Source: Edaphochlamys debaryana (lineage: Eukaryota; Chlorophyta; Chlorophyceae; Chlamydomonadales). Taken from it: a stretch of DNA of 64,000 nt. Shown piece by piece: positions 34,801 to 43,375 of this stretch; position 1 is the first letter of the stretch; each line of letters starts with the position of its first letter. The notes beneath the pieces are model-generated. The model was given only the letters and a program-made list of their open reading frames with translations. It was not told the DNA's origin and did no database searches. Position numbers and translations under genes: made by a program. The stretch spans positions 1-64,000 of the forward strand of contig JAEHOE010000065.1 of the NCBI GenBank assembly GCA_016858145.1. The letters are read 5' to 3'.

Positions 34801-35284
34801 GCCGCCGGCCGGGGGCTGCACGCAGCAGTGCATGGACCTGCAAGCCACCTCCAACGCCTTCGAGTCAAACATCACCCCGCCCACCTGCCCGGAATCTCTG
34901 CCGTACTTCACCGGCGCCTTCCAGTCCGACATTGCGGCGACCATGACCGCACAGGGCGTCGACGCTAGCCTCATCGCAGAGTGGCAGCAGGACGCCAAGG
35001 CCTGGACCGTCAAGGCGTGCACGCACGCCACAGGAGAGGTTGACGGCTTCACTCAGGAGGAGCTTGTCCTGAGGATCTGCGGCCCCCACTCGAGCCGCGC
35101 TGGAGGAGCGGCCGTGACTAAGGCCCTGGCCCCCGCGGCTTGGAAGGGCGCGTCGCCGCTTGAGACGCACGTGGCTGAGCTCTCGGGCTTCAAGAGCATG
35201 CCCGCTAGCAACCTTGTGAAGGCCACCTTTGTGGCTTCTAGCGATGACAGCGACCCGCTCTGCGCCCTGAGCTGGGCCAAGTAG
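31878..35284 (+). CDS. Secreted multi-module cysteine-rich protein, family member 2
   Basis: Five exons: 31878-31927, 32306-32576, 32941-33453, 33721-34257, 34526-35284 (709 residues). The signal peptide is MKSFVALVAALALLAAA. Exon 2 holds the first B module (CRRQCIKWRGLVKSE, YFSGTFAPD). Exons 3 and 4 hold A module, Pro-rich spacer and B module each. The last exon holds A, spacer, B and a final A with no intron between the last B and A, unlike members 1 and 4. At that junction the B module loses its usual ending and reads CTHATGEVDGF then ICGPHSSRAGGAA. The B module in exon 3 is the KFTKAAKKWK type also seen in gene 1 exon 2 and gene 3 exon 2. Probably secreted; function unknown. Confidence 0.85.
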
Positions 35285-35688
35285 CCCTGAAAGTTGGTGG
35301 GACTGCGGTGCACGTGCCGAGTTGGCATGTGGGGTAGGGTAAAGGGAAAGGGAGAGCATGGTTGCGGTTTTGTCATGAAGAGAGTGGTGATTATGCATGG
35401 CAGCGCAGGATGCCTGTAGTGGTGTGCAAGCCCTGTGCGGGATGTGCTAGGACATGGCTGTGACAGGATGCAGCCTTCTTCACGACGAGCACGGTGCTGG
35501 ATCGGTCAGGAACATGGACACCGCATAGGGGCGCAGTATGGGCGGTTGCATCCATTACGGAGCGAAACATTGGCGGTAACATCCGCCTGCAACTAGGGCA
35601 ACGGTATGTGTGCTGGGTTGGATAGGGGCCTGGTCCCTTGGAGGGGCAACACAGGAAAGTCTGGGCCGACAGGGGCGCCCCTGTGCCA

Positions 35689-35870
35689 GACTGGGCCCAA
35701 CAATTTCGCAGGGGACTAAGTGTCTTGAGCGTTTGCTGGCCATCCGCTCTCGGCGACTGGTGCCGCCGTGTGCCGTGAGGCTTCCTTGCAAGTGGCCGTC
35801 CTCACTCGATGCTGCTGGTGCCGGTGTTGCCCACTTGTGCTCGGCGGCGCTAGCCCGCCTCTCATTGTGC
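35689..35870 (+). pseudogene. Degenerate fragment of calcium ATPase exon 2 and intron 2
   Basis: CTGGGCCCAACAATTTCGCA recalls exon 2 coding for GPNKFAE at 43705. It is followed by GCTGGCCATCCGCTCTCGGC, GAGGCTTCCTTGCAAGTG and TCGATGCTGCTGGTGCCGGT, all found in ATPase intron 2 at 43775-43868. Not coding. Confidence 0.75.
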
Positions 35871-36445
35871 GTGCATCACGCCCTTCGCACAACCGGCGTT
35901 CCCCCCATGGCACGCGTAGCGGCTTAGGTTCTTCCCTGTGCGCTCCTTGGCAGAGGCCAAGCAAGAGACGCCACGAGTAATTGTCACAGTGATTGAACGC
36001 AATGCAGCGCAGTGCACGAGGGCACGCTCGGCATCCAGGCCCCCAGCAGATTGTCGTCCAGAGTGCACGCAGGCTGATGGGGCCGGGGCGTCCAGGCACG
36101 CACCCAAGCTCAGGGGGCCGAGGGGGGCATCAAGGTGCAGGGTGGGTTGTGGTGGGGTAGTGGGGTGGCCCGCAGGGAACCGCCCCGAGGATAGTTGGGG
36201 CGAGGTGGGGGGCGCATGGGCAGGAGGGGCGGTCACGAGTCACGAGCGCCTCGCACGGGCAAGCCGGTTACGTGCCCGGTACACGAGAGCCGTAATGTGT
36301 CTGAACAAACAGCAGCGAGGTGCATCCTCCGCACGTCGCGAACGGCTGAAGGGCCGGACAGGGCAAACCAACAGCAACCATGTCGTACTTTGCGTTTAGG
36401 GCATCGCGCTTAAATCACAGCGAGAGAGACGCCCTGCTCTTCCCA

Positions 36446-36704
36446 TTGAGGCTGGTGTGGACTCGCACAGAGTCGCGTAGAGCTTACACGTTCGCCACCC
36501 CTGCGTCGCGACGACGCCCGGAACTGCCGAGGTATGGCTACGCCTCGGATGCCTTAGATATCACAAGGAGCAGAGATAGCTCAACACGTGCTGGAGTAAG
36601 AGTCTGTCGTTCGCTGTCGTCCGCGGCAGGCGGCCAGTTGCCAACTTCCACGAGCTCAAGTTCGGGAGCTCACGAGCCTAAAGCGCGTACAATATCGTTA
36701 AGCC
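36446..36704 (+). promoter_or_regulatory. Upstream block shared with gene 2 (copy 2)
   Basis: Contains AGAGCTTACACGTTCGCCAC and the same 53 bases before the ATG as gene 2. The identity continues through exon 1 and into intron 1, showing a recent segmental duplication of the 5' end. Confidence 0.6.
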
Positions 36705-39310
36705 ATGAAGAGCTTCGTGGCCCTGGTGGCGGCGCTGGCGCTCCTTGCGGCCGCGTGAGTAGAGGCGCGCGAACGAGGCGCGGCAACCTTGCGATGGCCC
36801 TGACGAAGTCGCTCGAAGTCGCGAGCCTGCGCGGAATTAAGTCACGCCATCATGTGTTCCAGATCGCCCAGCTCACGTTGGTGGCGCCGGGTTGACATTA
36901 CGGGTTCCCGCGCCCGCGCCGTCGCGGTCCCTAGCGTTCCCCTCGTTCCCGCGCTCATGCTCTCCCTCTTCGCCGGGCACAGTCGTATGCACGGGGCGTA
37001 CAGAACAGGAGCTCAGCGAGCCCTGACACACGGGGTGCGCAGCTCAGTCACGTCGTCACACGCCACCCGACGTCCCTGATCCCACCCCAACTCAACCTCT
37101 CTCCAGCCTCTCTCCCGCCTTGTCTCCCCTGTCCGTCGGCGATCCTGACGCTTGCTCTTGCTCTCCCCCGCTTGCAGGGGTGCCAAGTCCTCGCCACTGC
37201 CTGCCTCGCCGCCAGCTTCCTGCGACCGTCAGTGCCTGACCTGGAGGGCGACGGTTGTGAATACGCATCCCTTACACAAGGCCAACTGTACGGCGGATGC
37301 GATTAAGTACTTCAGAAAGAGGTTCGTGCCGGACGTGAGCCGCGTGATGGAGCATCAGGGCGGGCCCGTGAGCAAGTTCACCAAGGCCGCCAAGAAGTGG
37401 AAGGCTACCAGGTGTGAAGAGGGAATAGCGGACAACTTTGAGGAGCGCATTGCGACGAACGTAGTCACCATCGAGGTAAGATAGCCTTCGGGGCGGGGTG
37501 GGGGGGTGGGGGGGCAGGGAGGAAGGCGCCGGTGGAGGAGCCAGGGTTGTTAGGGACAACGGGACGTAGTGCCACGGCCCAAGGGCTCTGGGGTACGGAT
37601 GCTGTAGAGGCGCTGGGGGACTCAGGGGTGACTCACCCCTGGCGGGATTGGGGGTCGGGGAGGGCAAGGGCGAGGGTTGAGGGAGCCCCGCCTGAGGGAT
37701 GTGGGTCGGGCGCTTGCTTGCTTCGGATGGCGGTGGGACTGACGCCAGGCGCCGACAGGTGTCTCCAGCGCTTGTCATTAGCCTTAAACTCTTCGCCTTC
37801 TCGCACCCCATGGCCGCGCCCCCAGATCTGCGGTGCCGTGCCGGCCGATGTAGGCCCCGCCCTCGCCAAGGCCGTCGCTTACGCCACCTGGAAGGGCAAG
37901 ACCTCTCTCGAGGCTCACGCCAAAGCCATGACCGGCTTCCGCACCCTGCCCGCCAGCACCTGCTTCAACCACTCCCTCACCGCCGCCGGCGCCAACGACG
38001 AGCCCCAGTGCGCACTCGACTGGTACAGGCGCTGCACCGACGCGACCCCGTCGCCGTCACCGTCGCCTTCACCCTCACCCTTGCCGCCGCCACCCTCCTG
38101 GCGCAGCTTTCCAGTCAGTCGAGGCCAGAATGTGCCTCCCACCTCTCCGGCCAGGCCAAAGGTGGCCGCATCTCCTCTGCCTTACTGTACTCAAGAGTGC
38201 ATCAAGTGGACCACCGCAGTGATGTCGGCCAAGCCAGACCTCAGCTCGACCTGCAACGCAGCGCTCGGCTACTTTGCCAAGACGTTTGTGCCCGACCTGC
38301 AGCGTAGCATCAGCTCGCCGGCCGCCAGGGCGCAGTTTGCGCTGGACGCAGCAAACTGGAGCGTGAAGGAGTGCTCGATCCAGGAGACCTCCATGGTTGT
38401 CGAGGTGAGGATGCCGGGGACGAGGTTGGGGTTGGGGTTGGGGCATGGTGCAACTGCGGCTTGCTAGAGAACCCAAGTGTCTTCTACCATGGGCCTCGTG
38501 TAAGACCGCTGCCATCCCATGTCATCCCATGCGCTCACGTGCCTCCGTCCCCTCCCGTCCCCTGCCCACCCGTTCCACCCCGCCCCGCCCCGCTGCCCTA
38601 CCCCCTGCTGCCCTTAGGTCTGCGGCTCCGTATCCAAGGCCAAGGCCGTAGGCGCAGCCGTTGCCAGCGCGGCTGAGGCGTGGAATGGCACGACGTCCCT
38701 GGACACTCATGCCAGGGTTATAACCGGTTTCTCGTCCCTTCCCGCCGGCTCCTGTGTCGAAGCCACGATGAAGGTGTACGGCCTCGACAATAAGTTCGGT
38801 GACAGGTGCACCGGCACTTGGACTAGCCCGGCTGGCGCCTGCACCATCCCGCCTGTGCCCTTGGGTTGCAAACAGCAATGCCTGTTCTTTTCCGCCATCT
38901 CTCCGACTACGGACAGTGCCCTTATTTGCCCGGAATCTCTGTCGTACTTCAACGGCACCTTCCTGTCTGACATGGAGGCGACCATGACCGCACAGGGCGT
39001 GGATGCGGGCCTGATTGCGGAGTGGAATCAGGACGCCAAGGCCTGGACTGTTGACTTGTGCACCGCCACGGGGGGTGAAGGTGACTTCCGTGTTTGCGGC
39101 CCCCACTCGAGCCGAGCTGGTGGTGCTGCCGTGACCAAGGCCCTGGACCCCGCGGCCTGGAAGGGCGCAATATCGCTTGAGAAGCACATGGCTATGCTCT
39201 CGGGCTATAAGGACATGACCGCGACCGACAGTGTGCTGCCGGTAGAATTATCGGCTTATAGCGTTGATTCGGACCCGCTCTGCATGATGTTATGGAGAGC
39301 GCAGGCCTGA
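36705..39310 (+). CDS. Secreted multi-module cysteine-rich protein, family member 3 (shortened)
   Basis: Four exons: 36705-36754, 37178-37475, 37826-38404, 38618-39310 (539 residues). Exon 1 is identical to that of gene 2 (same signal peptide). Exon 2 begins in a Pro/Ser-rich spacer and matches the second half of gene 2 exon 3 (ANCTADAIKYF, DVSRVM, KFTKAAKKWK). The protein therefore lacks the first B and first A modules and has three B-A units instead of four. Exon 3 has a long spacer of Pro-Ser repeats and extra basic sequence. Exon 4 joins its last B and A without an intron (CTATGGEGDFRVCGPHSSRA), as in gene 2. Reading frames and splice sites are intact, so it is probably functional. Confidence 0.8.
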
Positions 39311-39438
39311 GCATGGGACATACAATTGTGTGTTGTGGAGAGGGATCGGATATGAAGGACAAGGTAGTCCACGGCCACGGAGTGCGTGGCAGTTGACGGA
39401 GGGTGATGCCTCTGTTTGGCGGGAGTTGGGAGGAGCGT

Positions 39439-39600
39439 GGCTTGATGCGGGCCCAACAATGTCCCCCCTGGGCAAGGCTGGGCGCAACAAGTGTGCGGAG
39501 ATACCGCTGGTGTTTGACGGGTGATCTGAGGCTTCCTTGGGATTGTCCGTACTCACTCGATGCTGCTGGTGCCGGAGCTTGCGCCAGCGGGATCGCTATG
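39439..39600 (+). pseudogene. Second degenerate fragment of calcium ATPase exon 2/intron 2
   Basis: GCGGGCCCAACAATGTC followed by GAGGCTTCCTTGGGATTGTC and TCGATGCTGCTGGTGCCGG parallels 43705-43868 but is heavily decayed. It lies just downstream of gene 3, as the 35689 fragment lies downstream of gene 2. Confidence 0.65.
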
Positions 39601-39659
39601 CATGGTGGCTTGGTGGATACTTAGGCAAAGCAAGGGACTAAGGATTTGGAGGAGTGTGG

Positions 39660-42045
39660 TTGGGGCCCAACAAGGTCATTACTGCGCTAGGCTGGGCAGA
39701 ACAAGTTTGCAGATAGAGATGCTGCTGGTGCTGTGAGGGTTCCGTCGCTTGCATTAACTGCAACGTTGTCCGTGCTGCTGACTCGATGCTCCTGGTGCCG
39801 GTGCTGCCCGATTCTGGCGGTGCCGCAGTTCTTTGTTCTGGTCTGGGAAGTGCTCCAAGACCCAACCCTTCTGCTGCTTATCTTTGCAGCCCTGGTAATC
39901 TCAGGTCAACGAGCTTGTCAGGCTGAATTGAATAGTGATGCGGTAGGCTGACATGCTCGACGGTTGAGCCAAGCACAACCCCAGGGGGGGGGGGTAAAAA
40001 CATTAGTTACAAAAGTTCGGACCCCCCCGACCCCCCCACCCCCCCCTTGCCGTACACTGCACACACTGCCGTACATGGCCATAATGTAACCCGTTTCCCT
40101 CAGCTTTTGTGCCAATCGGCTGCGCTTCGTATGCGCTACTGCCTTGCGCGTGAACCGGAAGCGTCGATGAGGCTTGGGTCCTGTCCATTGACCATCCCCG
40201 CGTCCATGGACCACTCTCCGGTACCTTGCATCCGCGCTATTCATGCCCTAGGCCTCCTATATGATGAGCTACGGTCATAATAGTACACCCGGACGTCTAG
40301 CAGCGGTGGCAGTGCCGGTCGTGACGTGTCCCACGCGCGGACATGCCGACATGTGGCACCCGCAGCCACCCTTCGACCACCATCCCTATGGTCTGTGGTG
40401 CTCAGGCACACCCACGGTTCAGCCTCTCCTTGATACCACGCGTTTACGCAAGGAAAGGGCTCTTGGGCTGCGTCAGACCGCTGTGACAAAAGTTCGGACG
40501 GGAGCTGTACAAAAGTTCGGGACCCCCCTCCCCCCCCCCCAACTTTGAGGGCTCATAACTTTTTTCCTAGAACCTCGATTTTCACTCTTGTCGAGCTCTC
40601 CAAAGTTAAAGCTTGGTGTAATTTTTTACACTTCCTGCCCCCCCCCTGACAACCCGTAGGCCCACTGCATCTGCTCCTTGCTGTACGAACTGACACAGCA
40701 TGACGTCTCCCCTGGCGTGTCGCTCGTCGCAAGAAGGACACGGTCGTCTGTCACGTCCCCCCCCGCCAGCACCAAACGAGCTCTGCTTCAGCGTACCGGT
40801 ATCCAGCTGCCGCCGCCATATCCGCCTCCTCCCCGCCATGCCCAGCTACCACTGTCCCGCCCCCTGTCCCCTCCCGCCGCCTTCTCCCATAGGACCTGTG
40901 TCAGCCTGCTAGACGTACCCGGCACAGCCCTACACCGTCAACAGCAACAGCATGCCGGTTACTCTAGCGTAGCCGTTTCTCAGCCGCATCCCCGACTACA
41001 TCTGCTGCGCATACCGCTCCGTGTAGTGCTAGATAGCCCTGTTGCTAGTGCACTGTATGGAGGCTATGCCCCCCGACCTCCCGCCGCCTGTGCCTTCTCG
41101 TCACCCCCCGCCCCATGCCTTTGAGCCTCCGCCCTTGTTGCCGTTCCCTCCTCCTCCCCCTTCCGGCCGGGTAGCCGCGACGGACTGTCCTCCGCCCCTT
41201 CCGGTGTTGACTTTCTCTCCTTCCACCCCGCAGTGCGCGGGATGCCAGACCGAGATGGCTGCACGTTGCCTTGATCCCACAGCCAACAAGGCCCCTGGCC
41301 CCATCCTGAGCCGGCCCCTCCACCCTCCTCCACCACCACCACTTGGACCGCCCTCAACCTGTCCAACCCTGCCCTCCCCAGCCCCCGCCGTCGCCCCTCC
41401 CCCCCGCCGCCACCTCCGCTTCCTCTTCCTGCCTCCGCCCCCGCGGCTGCAGGCGGCTGCCACCTCCCGCTGCTCCCCCTCACCCCTGCCCCTCCACCTC
41501 CCCCGCGAAGTCCCCCGCCGTTTCCCACCAGGTTTCCACGGTGCTGGGCGCTGCCATCCCCGAGGAGAGAGAGAAGAACAAATGGATGGAGGCAAGCACT
41601 CTAGGGCAGGGCCAGGGGGGCGTAGTGCACAGACAGCGGGGCGTAGTGCCGGTGTAGCCGCCTAAGAACGGGGGACCCTTTCGGGTTAAGGGTTTTTATG
41701 GCTGGCAAGGCGACGCGGCTGTTGGTGCCGCCAAAGGCCGGCCCGCAGCTTCGCCAGCAGAGCCAAGCATTCCCGCTTACCTCGCCTCGTACCTGTGTGC
41801 TCGGGTGCACGTCCCGCTCGCCAGCCCGTCCCGGCCGAGCGCCAGCGTACGGTAGCCTAGACGCCCCCACGCCCCACGGAGCCTAACTTGGGGGTTCTGA
41901 AGGCGTTGTCCCGCAGACGAAGGGTCACAGCGTGAGAAGCTGAAGGCTTGATGGCATGCCAGGGGGGCCAGGGGGGCCTAGGGCGGCCTCCCGCCCGCCG
42001 CCAGGAGGCCACCAGGCCAGGGGACGGGCTGGGTGTGCCTGGTTT
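39660..42045 (+). pseudogene. Duplicated calcium ATPase segment (exons 2-4) interrupted by insertions
   Basis: Matches the functional gene at about 43705-44350. The exon 3 copy (39832-39897) still reads [20 protein letters not shown], with one amino acid change and four silent changes relative to 43893-43958. The exon 4 copy (41533-41592) reads [20 protein letters not shown], with two changes. Intron sequences between and after are also shared, but three insertions (39982-40648, about 40755-41500, about 41610-41960) enlarge this copy. It has no start codon exon of its own and lies upstream of the ATPase ATG, so it is a gene fragment rather than part of the transcript. Confidence 0.8.
39982..40648 (+). 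mobile_element. 667-bp MITE-like insertion with 7-bp target duplication
   Basis: Begins CAGGGGGGGGGG and ends CCCCCCCCCTG, short terminal inverted repeats. It is flanked on both sides by ACAACCC (39975-39981 and 40649-40655). The related sequence in the functional ATPase gene has a single ACAACCC at 44034-44040 and no insert, a natural empty site. Internally ACAAAAGTTCGGA occurs near both ends. There is no transposase ORF, so it is non-autonomous. CAGGG termini recall hAT elements, which usually make 8-bp duplications; the superfamily is uncertain. Confidence 0.8.
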
Positions 42046-43375
42046 GGAGGACGTTGGGGATGATGCTTAGTCCTTAGTAGTGCAAGGCGGTGGCCTCAAA
42101 CACGTGGAGTCCTCGACTAGCGAGGCAGGGCTAGGCACCCTCTCGCTGCGTTTTGTCTCACGCTCCCCCGCCACGGCGCCACTTCCTCCACTCCCGCACC
42201 CACCTTCGCCCTCACAATGTGGCTCCTCACCACGTCGTTCAACTTCAAACCCACCTTCGCCCGCCACCGCGTCCTCTGCCGCTGCGCCCCCGGCTCCTCC
42301 CGCTCTGCACTCCTGCTGACAGCGCTGCGGCCCTGCGGGGCAAAGGGCGAAGGTAACGAAGGCACAAGCCCTGACACGGGCTCTTCCACTACAGATACAC
42401 CCGCCTCCGAGGTAGGTGGGATCTAGAGGTAGACGGCCTTGAGCAAGCCCTGATCAGCGAGTTCCGGACAAGCGCCGGGGTCCGCCGACCGGGCTGTTGA
42501 ACAGGCCCGTGACATGTCGCAGGATACACAGCTCGGAGTACTTGACGGGTCGTGAGACAGCGGGTGGATGGGTGGGGTGGGGGGTTATTGTTGACAACGG
42601 GGCGTAATGGGTGGGTGGGGGGCGGTGCGATATGGGGATCGCGGGAAGCGAGGTGGAGGTGCTAGCGGCTGCGGGCAAGAGGCGGTAGGTGCCCGCTCAG
42701 GCCCCGGGGGTACACGGGCCTGGCACGCGAGCGCTTCCCGCCCTTCCGCTTGGTTCGCGACCGGCATCCGGCAACGACACCGCAAACCGGTGACGTGCCC
42801 GCTGCAGCCCCACGGACCGCGCGAGCTCGCGTGCATGCGAACGTGCATCCGTTTCATCGCCAGGGACGCGCCGAGCTTGCCTCACAGGACCGGGACTGCG
42901 CCTGGCACCTTAGCAAAAGATATGCCAGCGCTGCTCCTCCACGTGCAGCGTAAACCGCTGCCAGTCGCGCTCCACACTTCCAGTCCGTCGCGCCCACCCA
43001 GCTTCAGACAGGAGGTGATGACTTGGGCTAAGAGTATGTCTTCGCGACCGCTATGAGGGGCTAACGCGTTCGGGCTTCCGGGGAACGGTCTTGGTGCATG
43101 ACCGAAAGCGCCAGGCCGTGCTGTGCCGTTCTTGGCATAACTCTAGCCGCCCGCGGCCCCTGGGGAGTGTAAGCGGAGGCAGCTGCCGTTCGTGCGGGCT
43201 GCACGCACTTGACGGCGGCGGACTCCGTCTTGCAGTGTACGGAAGCAGGTGCGTTATGACCTGGGGCGAGCGAAGGCAGGGTATTCTCGCTGCTCGCTCG
43301 CTCCACTACTGCCTCCTCCGTCGCGCAATACTGCTCATGTTGTATCTAGGTTGAAACAAGCGAGCGAGCTAAACA
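42046..43375. other. Upstream region of the calcium ATPase gene
   Basis: No exon is supported. Presumably contains the promoter and 5' untranslated region of the gene starting at 43376. Open frames around 42153-42426 and 42607-43056 lack motifs and are shadowed by equally long frames in other phases. Confidence 0.5.

Larger units (their letters stand above)
35285..36704. other. Intergenic region with an ATPase-derived fragment and a duplicated promoter
   Basis: Between family members 2 and 3. About 35689-35870 resembles the exon 2 end and intron 2 of the calcium ATPase gene, and 36446-36704 repeats the upstream block of gene 2. The remainder shows no gene. Confidence 0.5.

Noticed and set aside
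41042..41665. Proline-rich 207-codon frame
   Set aside because: It falls in an insertion inside the duplicated ATPase segment and runs through the exon 4 copy in the wrong frame. It is C-rich low complexity with no signal peptide or domain.
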